From NCBI GenBank assembly GCA_947500415.1, contig CANMRT010000001.1, positions 894,982 through 958,981 of the forward strand: DNA of 64,000 nt, written 5' to 3'. Of this stretch, positions 52,994 to 61,479 are shown piece after piece (position 1 is the stretch's first letter; the number at the start of each line of letters is the position of its first letter). The DNA comes from an uncultured Roseicyclus sp. (lineage in GTDB: Bacteria > Pseudomonadota > Alphaproteobacteria > Rhodobacterales > Rhodobacteraceae). Position numbers and translations under genes: made by a program. The notes beneath the pieces were generated by a model. The model made no database searches and was not told where the DNA came from. It saw only the letters and a list, made by a program, of their open reading frames with translations.

Positions 52994-54440
52994 TGGTGCG
53001 ACCGCCGGTGATGGGCAGGTGGGCGGGGAGAGCCCAACGGTGCAGTGTCACGCCGGTTGCGCTTTCATCCTGCCAGTCATCGCGGACGTGGCCGCGAGGT
53101 TGACCGGCGCAGGCATAGGCGAGGCGGAGATCTTTGCCCTTTGGCGCCTTGTCGAGGGTCAGGAGGACGGCTTGCGGATCGTCATCGGCGATGGCGATTG
53201 TCTTGATCTGCGCGCCGTTTTCGCAGCCGGTCAGCGCAAACCCTTCGGGGCTATCTAGGGTCAGTGGGCCGTTGGCGCGGGCGGTCACGCGGAGAGTTTG
53301 CCCTTCGAGTTCTGCCAGATGCAAGGTCGGGCATTTCCACGTCTCCGCATTTGCGATGGCATGTGCCGTCATCTCGGCTTGCTGGATGCGCGCGGCCTCC
53401 GTCGGGCGGTCGTAGGTATCGAGGTCGAACATGTAGGCGGGGGCAGAGTGGATCAGACGGTGGTCGCCATGGTTCCACGAAAGCTCCCACTGGCCATCGA
53501 GTGCGGGCTGCGGGGCGACGTCCGCAAGGCCGGATTCGAAGCGGGACACAAAGAGCGGGCGGTCGAAGCCGAGCTTCCAGAGACCGGAGGAAATGGTCTC
53601 CATCACTGCGAGCATTCCATCGCGGTAGTCGATTGCACTTTTCGAATGATCTTCGAGCGCGAAATCGAGGGAAACCGATAGAACCTTGGCTTTCTTGCTC
53701 ATCAATTCTGCCGCAGATTTCAAGTTCTCCGCAGCTATCAACAAGTTATCCACAGCCTTGCCGGTGGCCAATTCTGCGGCTGTGGTGGAGGCGTCCGTTT
53801 CAACCCGCGCCATGAAAAGGGGCAGGGGACCGTAGTCTTCTATCCGCCAATTCAGGATGGTTTGGGCAACGAGCGCCTCATGCGTCATCTCGCGAAGATG
53901 TTCGAAACGGTCTTGTTTGCTGGCCGTCTCGATGCCTGCGTGGCCCACTGCGCCGATGTCATCTGCGGGAGCCACGATGTGCTGGGGGAAGTCCGCGCCG
54001 CCCGCATTGGCCAAGGCCGCGCGCGCACCGCCGATGCCGAGGATACCGAGGACGGGGCCGTTCGTGTCGCCGATGATGTCGCCGCCGTCGATGTGCTGGC
54101 GAAAGTCGCGGGTGCCTTGAGCGCCCTTGAGGCGGGCAGTGAAGCGGATCCAATCGCCATCGCGTCGGGCGTTCCAGCCGTCGACACCTTCGGGCGGATC
54201 GGCGGGCTCGAAGGAAGCTGTTGCGGACTGGGTCGGGCCCGTTTGGTTGGGCAGGCGGAGGGCGAGGTCTTCGACGACACGGTCGCTGAGCCGCATGACG
54301 AGGCCCGAGGGATCGTAGCGGATCACGTCGCCGTTCTTGGCGCGCAGCACGACACCGTGCCCCGCGATCAGGTCGTCATCTTCCGGAGTATCCGCCACCA
54401 ATCTCGCCCCTCTTGGTCGCGCCACGTTAGGCCGAGCCAT
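52986..54440 (-). CDS. Putative SGNH/SASA-like carbohydrate esterase
   Basis: A 484-residue protein with no signal peptide. It opens with a beta-rich part (DDDLIAGHGVVLRAKNGDVI). The central part includes ISSGLWKLGFDRPLFVSRFE, ELSWNHGDHRLIHSAPAYMF and DTYDRPTEAARIQQAEMTAH, then CPTLHLAELEGQTLRVTARA, reminiscent of sialate O-acetylesterase-like enzymes. The Ser-Asp-His triad was not securely placed. The last part is another beta-sandwich. It sits 24 bases after the fused transferase gene and overlaps the LamG-like gene, forming a four-gene unit. Confidence 0.55.
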   Translation of the reverse strand: MARPNVARPRGARLVADTPEDDDLIAGHGVVLRAKNGDVIRYDPSGLVMRLSDRVVEDLALRLPNQTGPTQSATASFEPADPPEGVDGWNARRDGDWIRFTARLKGAQGTRDFRQHIDGGDIIGDTNGPVLGILGIGGARAALANAGGADFPQHIVAPADDIGAVGHAGIETASKQDRFEHLREMTHEALVAQTILNWRIEDYGPLPLFMARVETDASTTAAELATGKAVDNLLIAAENLKSAAELMSKKAKVLSVSLDFALEDHSKSAIDYRDGMLAVMETISSGLWKLGFDRPLFVSRFESGLADVAPQPALDGQWELSWNHGDHRLIHSAPAYMFDLDTYDRPTEAARIQQAEMTAHAIANAETWKCPTLHLAELEGQTLRVTARANGPLTLDSPEGFALTGCENGAQIKTIAIADDDPQAVLLTLDKAPKGKDLRLAYACAGQPRGHVRDDWQDESATGVTLHRWALPAHLPITGGRTNA

Positions 54441-54464
54441 GGCCCTTCGCCAAGCCCCTGCGCA

Positions 54465-56261
54465 TCATGTTTTGCGGTCGAATTGCAGGGAGCCGGAGCT
54501 GACGCGGTCTTCAACTTCGGTGAAGCCCATTTTGGTGAGCACCGGCGCGTAGTCCGCGCGATAGCTTTGCGCTTGGTCGTCGGAGATGACCGGGATCAAG
54601 ACGCGGGTCACCGAGGGCATTTCGATGTCTTTGAGCGTTTCGGCGGGCAGATCGGCGGCGCGGCTGATGCGCAGGGCCACGGGTTTGAAGTCACTGATAT
54701 AGGCCTGCAACCCGGCGGGCTTGTCGTCGATCAGCAATGGGCCATCGGTGAATTTCAGCTGCGACGTGTCATCGACACCTGCACGTTTTGCCAGCCCCTT
54801 ACCGTAGTCGATGAGGGCCGCGCGGCTGTCTTGCACCATGTAGGTCAGCCCTTCGCTGACCTTCACCACTCGCATCCCGATGAACCCTACGCCACCGCCG
54901 ATTTCAAGCACGCGGGCACACCCGGACAGATAGCCCGCGATGTTGCGGGCATGGCGACGCTCAAACCGGCCAAGGATGATGACATCTAGGCTTTCGGGAG
55001 AGAAGACGCGGGGGTCGGCGGGCAGCTCAATCCCATGGTTTTCGACCCATTCGAGGCCGATCTCACCGGAGGTGTCGATGTCGCCCAAGACGTACGGATC
55101 GCCGTCGGTGGCGGCCCATCCGGCAACGTTGTCGTTGCGGCGCTCCTCGATTGGTTTGGCGGCGGCGTCTTTTTCAACGCGGCTCATAAGTGCCGCGATT
55201 TTGGCGGGGTCGCGGGCCTGGGGCGGTTTGGCCTCGATCTTGGTGATAGGAACCTTGCCGGCTTCAATCAGGCCTTCGCGGAGTTCGATATAGGCCGCCG
55301 TCTGGCGGTACTCATTAAGGCGGGCTTCGACCCGGTCGAGGGCCTTGTGATGCAGGTCATTCAGGACGGGATCGGTGAGCAGTTCAGCCATGATCGCGGC
55401 GCGTTTTTCGGCGTGCAGTAGGGCTGCGGTATCTTCGACCTCATTGCGGTCCTGAAGGGACCAGTAGTCGTTGTTATATTTGTCTTTTTTGTTGTTCACA
55501 TTGCCGCGAAATTTGCGGACGGCGTAGCTGTCAACGGACTTCACGGCATAGTGGTTCATCTGCGCCCAGTCATAGCCCACGGTGCGCCGAATGGAGCGCC
55601 AGCCGCGGAACTTGAAGTAGTCCTCCATCGGTCGGCCGGACCCGTTGAGCCATTTGACGGAGTCGGGGAAATCCGTCTCTAGCCACTTGTTCTTAATCGA
55701 GGGGCGATGGATGCCGAGTTTCCAGTATTTGGGGTCGAATTTGAACAACGTCTTTACGCCCCAGCCCTTGTTCCAAAGGGGCGGCGCGGCGCGGGTATAT
55801 TGTTCGGTCACGGGGGCACGCGACCATTCCACGACGCCGCCGGAGCCATAGATGCGCCATGTGATGACGATGCCATTGGCACCCTGGGCGACCGCGTCGT
55901 CGATCATCCCCTCAACGGAATGGGAGGGATGCTTGATGCAAAGGAACTCGTCAGCGTCGAAGTTCAGCACCCAATCAGCCTGGCGCACGATGGGCTCGGC
56001 CTGGGCATGTTTGAGGGCGGAGGGTTGGGGTTTGATGCCCTCGGCGATGTCGTTGACGCGATGGTGGCCGAGGCCCAATTCCTCCAGCCGAATCAGCATG
56101 GTGTCGGTGCCGTCGGAGCAGTCGTTGGTGTAGACGAGGATGTTGGTGAACCCAACGGCAAGGTGGTGGGCAAACCACTCCAAAAGGAAGGGCGCTTCGT
56201 CCTTCATCATCGACACGGCGAGGACCTCACCGTGTTTGGAGTGGTTTTTCAGATGCTGCAC
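54465..56261 (-). CDS. Glycosyltransferase fused to SAM-dependent methyltransferase
   Basis: A 598-residue two-domain protein. Residues 1-330 are a GT-A glycosyltransferase paralogous to that at 43785: VSMMKDEAPFLLEWFAHHLA, YTNDCSDGTDTMLIRLEELG, NFDADEFLCI and GNVNNKKDKYNNDYWSLQDR. Residues from about 430 carry a methyltransferase motif I, ARVLEIGGGVGFIGMRVVKV, then DSRAALIDYGKGLAKRAGVD. Start is GTG 56261 after AGGG. A protein that both adds a sugar and methylates it is plausible. It heads the four-gene unit 49974-56261. Confidence 0.8.
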   Translation of the reverse strand: MQHLKNHSKHGEVLAVSMMKDEAPFLLEWFAHHLAVGFTNILVYTNDCSDGTDTMLIRLEELGLGHHRVNDIAEGIKPQPSALKHAQAEPIVRQADWVLNFDADEFLCIKHPSHSVEGMIDDAVAQGANGIVITWRIYGSGGVVEWSRAPVTEQYTRAAPPLWNKGWGVKTLFKFDPKYWKLGIHRPSIKNKWLETDFPDSVKWLNGSGRPMEDYFKFRGWRSIRRTVGYDWAQMNHYAVKSVDSYAVRKFRGNVNNKKDKYNNDYWSLQDRNEVEDTAALLHAEKRAAIMAELLTDPVLNDLHHKALDRVEARLNEYRQTAAYIELREGLIEAGKVPITKIEAKPPQARDPAKIAALMSRVEKDAAAKPIEERRNDNVAGWAATDGDPYVLGDIDTSGEIGLEWVENHGIELPADPRVFSPESLDVIILGRFERRHARNIAGYLSGCARVLEIGGGVGFIGMRVVKVSEGLTYMVQDSRAALIDYGKGLAKRAGVDDTSQLKFTDGPLLIDDKPAGLQAYISDFKPVALRISRAADLPAETLKDIEMPSVTRVLIPVISDDQAQSYRADYAPVLTKMGFTEVEDRVSSGSLQFDRKT

Positions 56262-56375
56262 GTTTGCCCTTTGGTCCCCGGTTTGGCCGGTGTTTGGCGA
56301 AGGGTAGCATGGGCACGGGGTGGTTTGGAATGGCCAACAGGCCCGCGGAAGGTTGAGTTACGGTCCCTCCGCAGG

Positions 56376-56414
56376 GAGTTGTATCTGCCAAGATGACGGC
56401 GCGGGCGCGTTAGC
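56376..56414. repeat. Dispersed 3'-end repeat, copy B
   Basis: A copy of the element at 43755-43789 (27 of the first 30 bases match) with a CGCG insertion before the TTAGC end. It lies 10 bases past the stop of the BASS transporter gene, preceded by a TCCCT/AGGGA hairpin. Confidence 0.6.
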
Positions 56415-56424
56415 CTTATTGGGT

Positions 56425-57306
56425 TTACAGGAGGCTGTCGGGCATTTTCTGCTCGGCAGCGGTGTTGGCGCGGCGGAAGAAGAGCGTCACGCCCGTGGAG
56501 ACCAGCACAATGAAGAGCGAATAGAGCGCGGGCACGGCCATGATCGCCTGCTGCTGATCGGGCGGGAATGTGAAGACGACGATCGCGATGGCGAGTGGGC
56601 CGTTCTGAATGCCCGTCTCCAGCGCTACGGTACGCGCGTTGCGGGGGTGCAGGCGCAGCAGTTTGGCGAAGAGGTAGCCAAGTGTGATCCCCACAACCCC
56701 GAGCCCGATTGCGGCGACATAGGTCGCGCCGGACGTGCCAAGCAGGAACTGCCAGTTCTGCGGGATCCAGGTTGCTGCGATGAAGATGATGAAGAACGCC
56801 CCCAGCATCGAGCCGCAGAATTCCAGCACCGCCCCGATATTGGCGTTCACCTTGCGCAGCGTCATGCCCAGTAGAACCGGAACAAGCAGGACCGCTAGAA
56901 CCTTGATGATTTCCTCTCGCGGGATTTCGATGTCGAGGGCTGCCGCATAGACCAAAAGGATGATCGGGATCAGGAGGATTCCCGTCGCCGTCGAGGTCAC
57001 CGTCATCAGGAGCGACAAGGCAAGGTTGCCCTTGGAAAAGTAGGTAAAGACGTTCGAGGTCGTCCCGCCCGGCATGCAGGCCATGAGCAGGATCCCTAGT
57101 GCGATCTCCTCGGGCACCACGAGGAGGGTGACGAAGAGAAAACCCAGAAATGGCATGATGCCGTATTGTGCCGCCACACCGATCAGCAGGCCCTGCGGGC
57201 GCTTGAGGGCTAGAAGGAAGTCGCGCGGCGTTAGCGAAGCGCCAAGACCAAGCATAATAACAGCGACCAGAATTCCGAGAAGGGTTTGGGTAAATTCATC
57301 AACCAT
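56425..57306 (-). CDS. Bile-acid:sodium symporter (BASS) family transporter
   Basis: A 293-residue inner-membrane protein with about nine helices. BASS landmarks are MACMPGGTTSNVFTYFSKGN and the conserved GIQNGPLAIAIVVFTFPPDQ, which is at the sodium/substrate cross-over. ARTVALETGIQNGPLA fits the second cross-over helix. Family members move organic anions such as pyruvate, pantothenate or sulfur compounds with sodium. It lies 4 bases after the acyl-CoA ligase stop on the same strand, hinting at an organic acid substrate. Confidence 0.88.
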   Translation of the reverse strand: MVDEFTQTLLGILVAVIMLGLGASLTPRDFLLALKRPQGLLIGVAAQYGIMPFLGFLFVTLLVVPEEIALGILLMACMPGGTTSNVFTYFSKGNLALSLLMTVTSTATGILLIPIILLVYAAALDIEIPREEIIKVLAVLLVPVLLGMTLRKVNANIGAVLEFCGSMLGAFFIIFIAATWIPQNWQFLLGTSGATYVAAIGLGVVGITLGYLFAKLLRLHPRNARTVALETGIQNGPLAIAIVVFTFPPDQQQAIMAVPALYSLFIVLVSTGVTLFFRRANTAAEQKMPDSLL

Positions 57307-57310
57307 TGGC

Positions 57311-59017
57311 TCAGGCCCCCTTCATTTCTTCAGCGCGCAGGTCTTTGCGGAGGATCTTGCCGACGTTGGATTTCGGCAGATCGTCCCGCACCTCCACCCG
57401 TTTGGGCACTTTGTAGGCGGTCATATGCTCTTTGCAGTAGGCGCGGATCGCGTCGGTGGTGACGCTGGTGTCCTTGAGGACGACGAATGCTTTCACGGCC
57501 TCGCCGGAATTGTCATCGGGCACACCGATCACGGCGGCTTCAATTACCGCCGGGTGGGCGGCGAGGACGTCTTCGACCTCATTCGGGTAGACGTTGAAGC
57601 CGGACACGACGACCATGTCTTTCTTGCGGTCAACGATGCGGATGTAGCCGTCGGGGTCCATGATGCCGATGTCGCCGGTCAGGAAATACTCGCCCGACAT
57701 GGTCTTGGCGGTCTCTTCCGGTTTTTCCCAATAGCCCTTCATGATCTGCGGGCCTTTGGCGGCGATTTCTCCGGTCTCACCGATGGCAAGCGGGTTTCCA
57801 GCCTCATCCATGATCGCGACGTCGGTGGAGGGGACGGGGATGCCAATGGTGCCGGGGCGGGCTTTGCCCAACGGCTCGAACGTCAGCACGGGTGAGGTTT
57901 CGGTCAGACCATAGCCCTGAAGGACAGGTTTTCCGGTGATCTCTTCCCATTTCTCAGCGACGGAGGCTTGCAGCGCCATGCCGCCCGCACCTGCGAATTT
58001 GAGATGTTTGGGCGGGCTGTCCTTGAACCAGATCTCGTTCGTGAGCCCGTTGAAGAGCGTGTTCACGCCGGTCATGAAGGTGATCTTGTAGTTCTCGAAA
58101 GCGCGTTTGAGGTTGCCGAGGGGTCGGGGGCTTGGGATCAGGATATTGCGCGACCCCATCCAGTAGAAGGCCAGCATGTTCACCGTGAAGGCGAAGATGT
58201 GGTAGAGCGGCAGGGCGGTCAGGATCGTCTCTTTCCCGCGGTCGAGACCGCTGAGCAGATCCATGGATTGTTCCATGTTAAACAACAGGTTGGCATGGGT
58301 CAGCATGGCGCCCTTGGAGACACCCGTGGTGCCGCCGGTGTATTGCAGGACGGCGACATCATTGGCGTCCACGCCCTGATGGTACTTCTCTACCTCGATG
58401 CTTTCACTGTCCCTGTGGCTGCGCCCCGCGGCCAGGGCGGCGGGCAGGCGGATATGAGCGGTTTCGATCGGTTTGACGGAGCGGTCCCAGTATTTTTGCA
58501 CCAGACCGGCAATGCCGCGCGGCAGGACCGGCAGGAATTCGGCCACGCGCGTGACGATGATGTTGGGGATCGGGTGGCCCTTGGTGGCGGCAGGGATCTT
58601 GTCGGCGAACATGTCCACGATCACCAGCGCATGGGGGCGAGCATCCTCGAATTGCTTGGCCATTTCTTCGGCGGTGTAGAGCGGGTTCACGTTGACCAGA
58701 ATGCAGCCTGCCTTGAACACGCCAAAGGCCGCGACCGGAAAGCTCAGCGAATTGGGCATCTGCAAAGCCACGCGGTCGCCCGCATTTAGGCCCGCAACTT
58801 CGCGCAGGTACACCGCGAAGGCATCTGACATCTCATCAACTTGTGCGAAGCTGAGCGTGCCGTTCATGCCGTTGGGCAGACAGCAGGTGAAGGCAGGCGC
58901 TTTGCCAAAGGTCTCAGCCACCGAACCGATCAGATCGCCCAGGTTGCGATAGGCCGCCTGCTCGATCTCGGTGCGCGCGCCGGGGCGATAAAACGCCGTC
59001 CAGGGCCGTTCGCTCAT
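57311..59017 (-). CDS. Long-chain fatty-acid--CoA ligase, FadD type
   Basis: A 568-residue adenylate-forming ligase. P-loop YTGGTTGVSKGAMLTHANLL, QGYGLTETSPVLTFEPLGKA, YFLTGDIGIMDPDGYIRIVD, VVSGFNVYPNEVEDVLAAHP and the catalytic lysine SNVGKILRKDLRAEE are all present. FadD proteins activate fatty acids for beta-oxidation. I chose ATG 59017 (MSERPWTAFYRPGARTEIEQ). The next gene on the strand, a BASS transporter 4 bases on, may supply or export an organic acid. The chain length is not predictable. Confidence 0.9.
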   Translation of the reverse strand: MSERPWTAFYRPGARTEIEQAAYRNLGDLIGSVAETFGKAPAFTCCLPNGMNGTLSFAQVDEMSDAFAVYLREVAGLNAGDRVALQMPNSLSFPVAAFGVFKAGCILVNVNPLYTAEEMAKQFEDARPHALVIVDMFADKIPAATKGHPIPNIIVTRVAEFLPVLPRGIAGLVQKYWDRSVKPIETAHIRLPAALAAGRSHRDSESIEVEKYHQGVDANDVAVLQYTGGTTGVSKGAMLTHANLLFNMEQSMDLLSGLDRGKETILTALPLYHIFAFTVNMLAFYWMGSRNILIPSPRPLGNLKRAFENYKITFMTGVNTLFNGLTNEIWFKDSPPKHLKFAGAGGMALQASVAEKWEEITGKPVLQGYGLTETSPVLTFEPLGKARPGTIGIPVPSTDVAIMDEAGNPLAIGETGEIAAKGPQIMKGYWEKPEETAKTMSGEYFLTGDIGIMDPDGYIRIVDRKKDMVVVSGFNVYPNEVEDVLAAHPAVIEAAVIGVPDDNSGEAVKAFVVLKDTSVTTDAIRAYCKEHMTAYKVPKRVEVRDDLPKSNVGKILRKDLRAEEMKGA

Positions 59018-59122
59018 GGTGTGAATCCTCCCAAATTCTCCCGAAGCTGACGATACCGGGTTTGTGCGCCGGGGGAAGCGGGAAGCCACGTAAACCGCAG
59101 TTGTGCAGCCTATGGGTGTGGC

Positions 59123-59473
59123 TTAGCTGCCGCGATAGGTCGAATACCCGTATGGGGAGAGTAGGAGTGGGACGTGGTAGTGATCCTCTTCTGCCATGCC
59201 GAAGCGGATCGGAATGCCGTCAAGAAACAAGGGGTCCGTTGTTTCCCCGTTCGCCCGCAGGTAGTCACCAGCAAAGAAGATTAGCTCATAAGTCCCGAGC
59301 TTGAATTTACCCTCTGGCAGGATCGGAGCATCGGTGCGGCCGTCGGCGTTTGTGATGGCTTCGGCAATCTTTCGGTGCGAATTCCCGGAGACCCGATAGA
59401 GCGCAATTTTGATGCCCTCGGCAGGGCATCCACGCGCGGTATCAAGGACATGAGTTGTTAGGTATCCAGCCAT
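59123..59473 (-). CDS. uraH: UraH, 5-hydroxyisourate hydrolase
   Basis: A 116-residue transthyretin-like enzyme that hydrolyses 5-hydroxyisourate, the first product of urate oxidation, to OHCU. The N-terminal signature is LTTHVLDTARGCPAEGIKIA, and the C-terminal tetrapeptide YRGS plus HYHVPLLLSPYGYSTYRGS are diagnostic of the enzyme rather than transthyretin. ATG 59473 is divergent from the puuE-uraD gene with 72 bases between them. Function is firm; urate oxidase itself is not in the window. Confidence 0.95.
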   Translation of the reverse strand: MAGYLTTHVLDTARGCPAEGIKIALYRVSGNSHRKIAEAITNADGRTDAPILPEGKFKLGTYELIFFAGDYLRANGETTDPLFLDGIPIRFGMAEEDHYHVPLLLSPYGYSTYRGS

Positions 59474-59545
59474 CTTATGCCTCGCTCTTTCCAGCGTTTT
59501 TCCATACTACGGGAGCAGTATACCACCGCTGTGCAAGGACCGCCC

Positions 59546-60949
59546 ATGGACGCCCCCCGCTACCCCCGCGATATGACCGGATATGGCCAAACGCCGCCAG
59601 ACCCGAAGTGGCCAAACGGCGCACGGATCGCGGTTCAGATTGTGCTGAATTACGAGGAAGGCGGCGAGAATGACCTGCTTCACGGGGATGCGGCGTCTGA
59701 GGCGTTTCTGTCCGAGATCACCGGGGCAAGTGCCTGGCCCGGGCAGCGGCATTGGAACATGGAAAGCCTATACGAATATGGAGCGCGGGCCGGATTTTGG
59801 CGACTGCACCGGATGCTCTCCGATATGCCGATAACGGTCTACGGCGTAGCCACGGCACTGGCGCGCGCGCCAGAGCAGGTCGCGGCGATGAAGGAGGCGG
59901 GCTGGGAGATCGCGAGCCACGGATTGAAGTGGATCGAGTACAAGGATTTCTCGGAAGCCGATGAGCGGGCGCATATGGCCGAGGCGGTGCGGTTGCATAC
60001 GGCGGTGACCGGCACACGCCCGCGGGGCTGGTACACGGGGCGCTGTTCGATGAACACGGTGCGCTTGGCGGCGGAAGAGGGTGGCTTTGCCTATGTTGCC
60101 GACAGCTACGCCGATGAACTGCCCTATTGGGCGCGCTTTGGGCGGCGCGATCAGTTGATTGTGCCCTATACGATGGACGTCAATGATATGCGTTTTGCTA
60201 TTCAGGCCGGGTTCACGGAGCCTGCGGCGTTCGAGCGGTCGATCACCGAAGCCTTTGATACGCTTTATGAGGAAGGCGGGCGTATGCTTTCGATCGGGCT
60301 GCACGCGCGGATTGCCGGGCGACCGGGGCGCGCGGCGGCGCTGAAGCGGGCGTTGGCGCATATGGCAGGGCATGAGGGTGTTTGGTTCGCGACGCGTGAG
60401 CAGATTGCCGATCATTGGGCGGAGGTGCATCCGGCATCCACGGCGCGTGCGCCATCTGCTCTGGCGCGTGAGGAATTCGTGGAGGAATTTGGTGGCGTAT
60501 TCGAGCATTCGCCCTGGATTGCGGAGGGCGCCTGGGCGCTTGAGTTGGGGCCAACCCACGACACCGCGCTGGGCGTGCATTCGGCGTTGTCCCGCGTGTT
60601 CCGCTCCGCGACCGAAGACCAGCGCCTTGCGGTTTTGCTGGCACATCCCGATCTTGCGGGAAAGCTGGCGGCGGCGAACCGGCTGACGGCGGAAAGCACG
60701 TCTGAGCAAGCGGGGGCGGGATTGGATTCTCTGACTGACGCCGAGCGGGAGACCTTTACGGCGCTCAACACGGCCTACGTCGAAAAGCACGGGTTTCCGT
60801 TCATCATCGCGGTGCGGGATCACGACAAGGCCAGTATTCTTGCCGCCTTCCACGCGCGCATTGAAAACGATCAGTCGGCGGAATTTGCGGAAGCCTGCCG
60901 TCAGGTTGAGCGGATCGCGTTGTTCCGGCTACAGGACAAACTGCCTTGA
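59546..60949 (+). CDS. puuE: Bifunctional allantoinase (PuuE) - OHCU decarboxylase (UraD)
   Basis: A 467-residue fusion. Residues about 1-305 are a cofactor-independent allantoinase of the polysaccharide-deacetylase (NodB) fold: RYPRDMTGYGQTPPDPKWPN, VLNYEEGGENDLLHGDAASE, HWNMESLYEYGARAGFWRLH, ASHGLKWIEYKDFSEADERA, GWYTGRCSMNTVRLAAEEGG. The last 150 residues are OHCU decarboxylase: AHPDLAGKLAAANRLTAEST then LDSLTDAERETFTALNTAYV and KHGFPFIIAVRDHDK. So one protein turns OHCU to allantoin and allantoin to allantoate. ATG 59546 is chosen, since relatives begin near there. Its end overlaps allA. Confidence 0.93.
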   Translation: MDAPRYPRDMTGYGQTPPDPKWPNGARIAVQIVLNYEEGGENDLLHGDAASEAFLSEITGASAWPGQRHWNMESLYEYGARAGFWRLHRMLSDMPITVYGVATALARAPEQVAAMKEAGWEIASHGLKWIEYKDFSEADERAHMAEAVRLHTAVTGTRPRGWYTGRCSMNTVRLAAEEGGFAYVADSYADELPYWARFGRRDQLIVPYTMDVNDMRFAIQAGFTEPAAFERSITEAFDTLYEEGGRMLSIGLHARIAGRPGRAAALKRALAHMAGHEGVWFATREQIADHWAEVHPASTARAPSALAREEFVEEFGGVFEHSPWIAEGAWALELGPTHDTALGVHSALSRVFRSATEDQRLAVLLAHPDLAGKLAAANRLTAESTSEQAGAGLDSLTDAERETFTALNTAYVEKHGFPFIIAVRDHDKASILAAFHARIENDQSAEFAEACRQVERIALFRLQDKLP

Positions 60950-61446
60950 TTCGGGATATTTTCATCGAGCCGATCACGGCGGAGAGCTTCGCCCCGTTTG
61001 GAGAAATCCTCGATTGCGCGGGCGACCCGGACAAGCTGATCAATCAGGGGCTCTGCGGGCGGTATCATGACCGTGCGACGCTGGACGTGACCGACGGGCG
61101 GGCGGGCATCAGCCTGTTCCGGTCCGAGGTGCGGGCATTGCCGTATCAGTTGGACATGGTGGAGCGACACCCGGACGGCTCGCAGGCGTTCATCCCGATG
61201 GCGATGCATCCGTTTCTGGTGGTTGTAGCGCCCTATGAGGACGGGGTGCCGGGGGCGCCGCTCGCGTTCGAGACGCAGGCAGGGCAGGCGATCAACTTCT
61301 ATCGCGGCACATGGCATGGGGTTTTGACCCCGTTGCGTGACCCGGGGCTCTTTGCGGTCGTGGATCGGATCGGGCCGGGTGCGAACCTTGAGGAGCATTG
61401 GTTCGACGCGCCATACGTTGTGCGGCGGCAGGAAACGCTCGGCTGA
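60946..61446 (+). CDS. allA: AllA, ureidoglycolate lyase
   Basis: A 166-residue cupin-fold enzyme that splits ureidoglycolate to glyoxylate and urea, the last step that yields carbon from purines. Landmarks are EPITAESFAPFGEILDCAGD, INQGLCGRYHDRATLDV, VERHPDGSQAFIPMAMHPFL and INFYRGTWHGVLTPLRDPGL. The start is TTG 60946, overlapping the puuE stop (TTGA). The gene converges on the bhcD gene, 33 bases away, which belongs to a cycle that consumes glyoxylate. Confidence 0.93.
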   Translation: MIRDIFIEPITAESFAPFGEILDCAGDPDKLINQGLCGRYHDRATLDVTDGRAGISLFRSEVRALPYQLDMVERHPDGSQAFIPMAMHPFLVVVAPYEDGVPGAPLAFETQAGQAINFYRGTWHGVLTPLRDPGLFAVVDRIGPGANLEEHWFDAPYVVRRQETLG

Positions 61447-61452
61447 CGCCAT

Positions 61453-61472
61453 CGCCCCTCCCGCCGTCCCGT
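61453..61472 (+). repeat. Dispersed 3'-end repeat after allA
   Basis: CGCCCCTCCCGCCGTCCCGT, 7 bases after the allA stop, matches 19 of 20 bases of 43689-43708. Here the pairing left arm is absent. Confidence 0.5.
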
Positions 61473-61479
61473 ATTCGGT

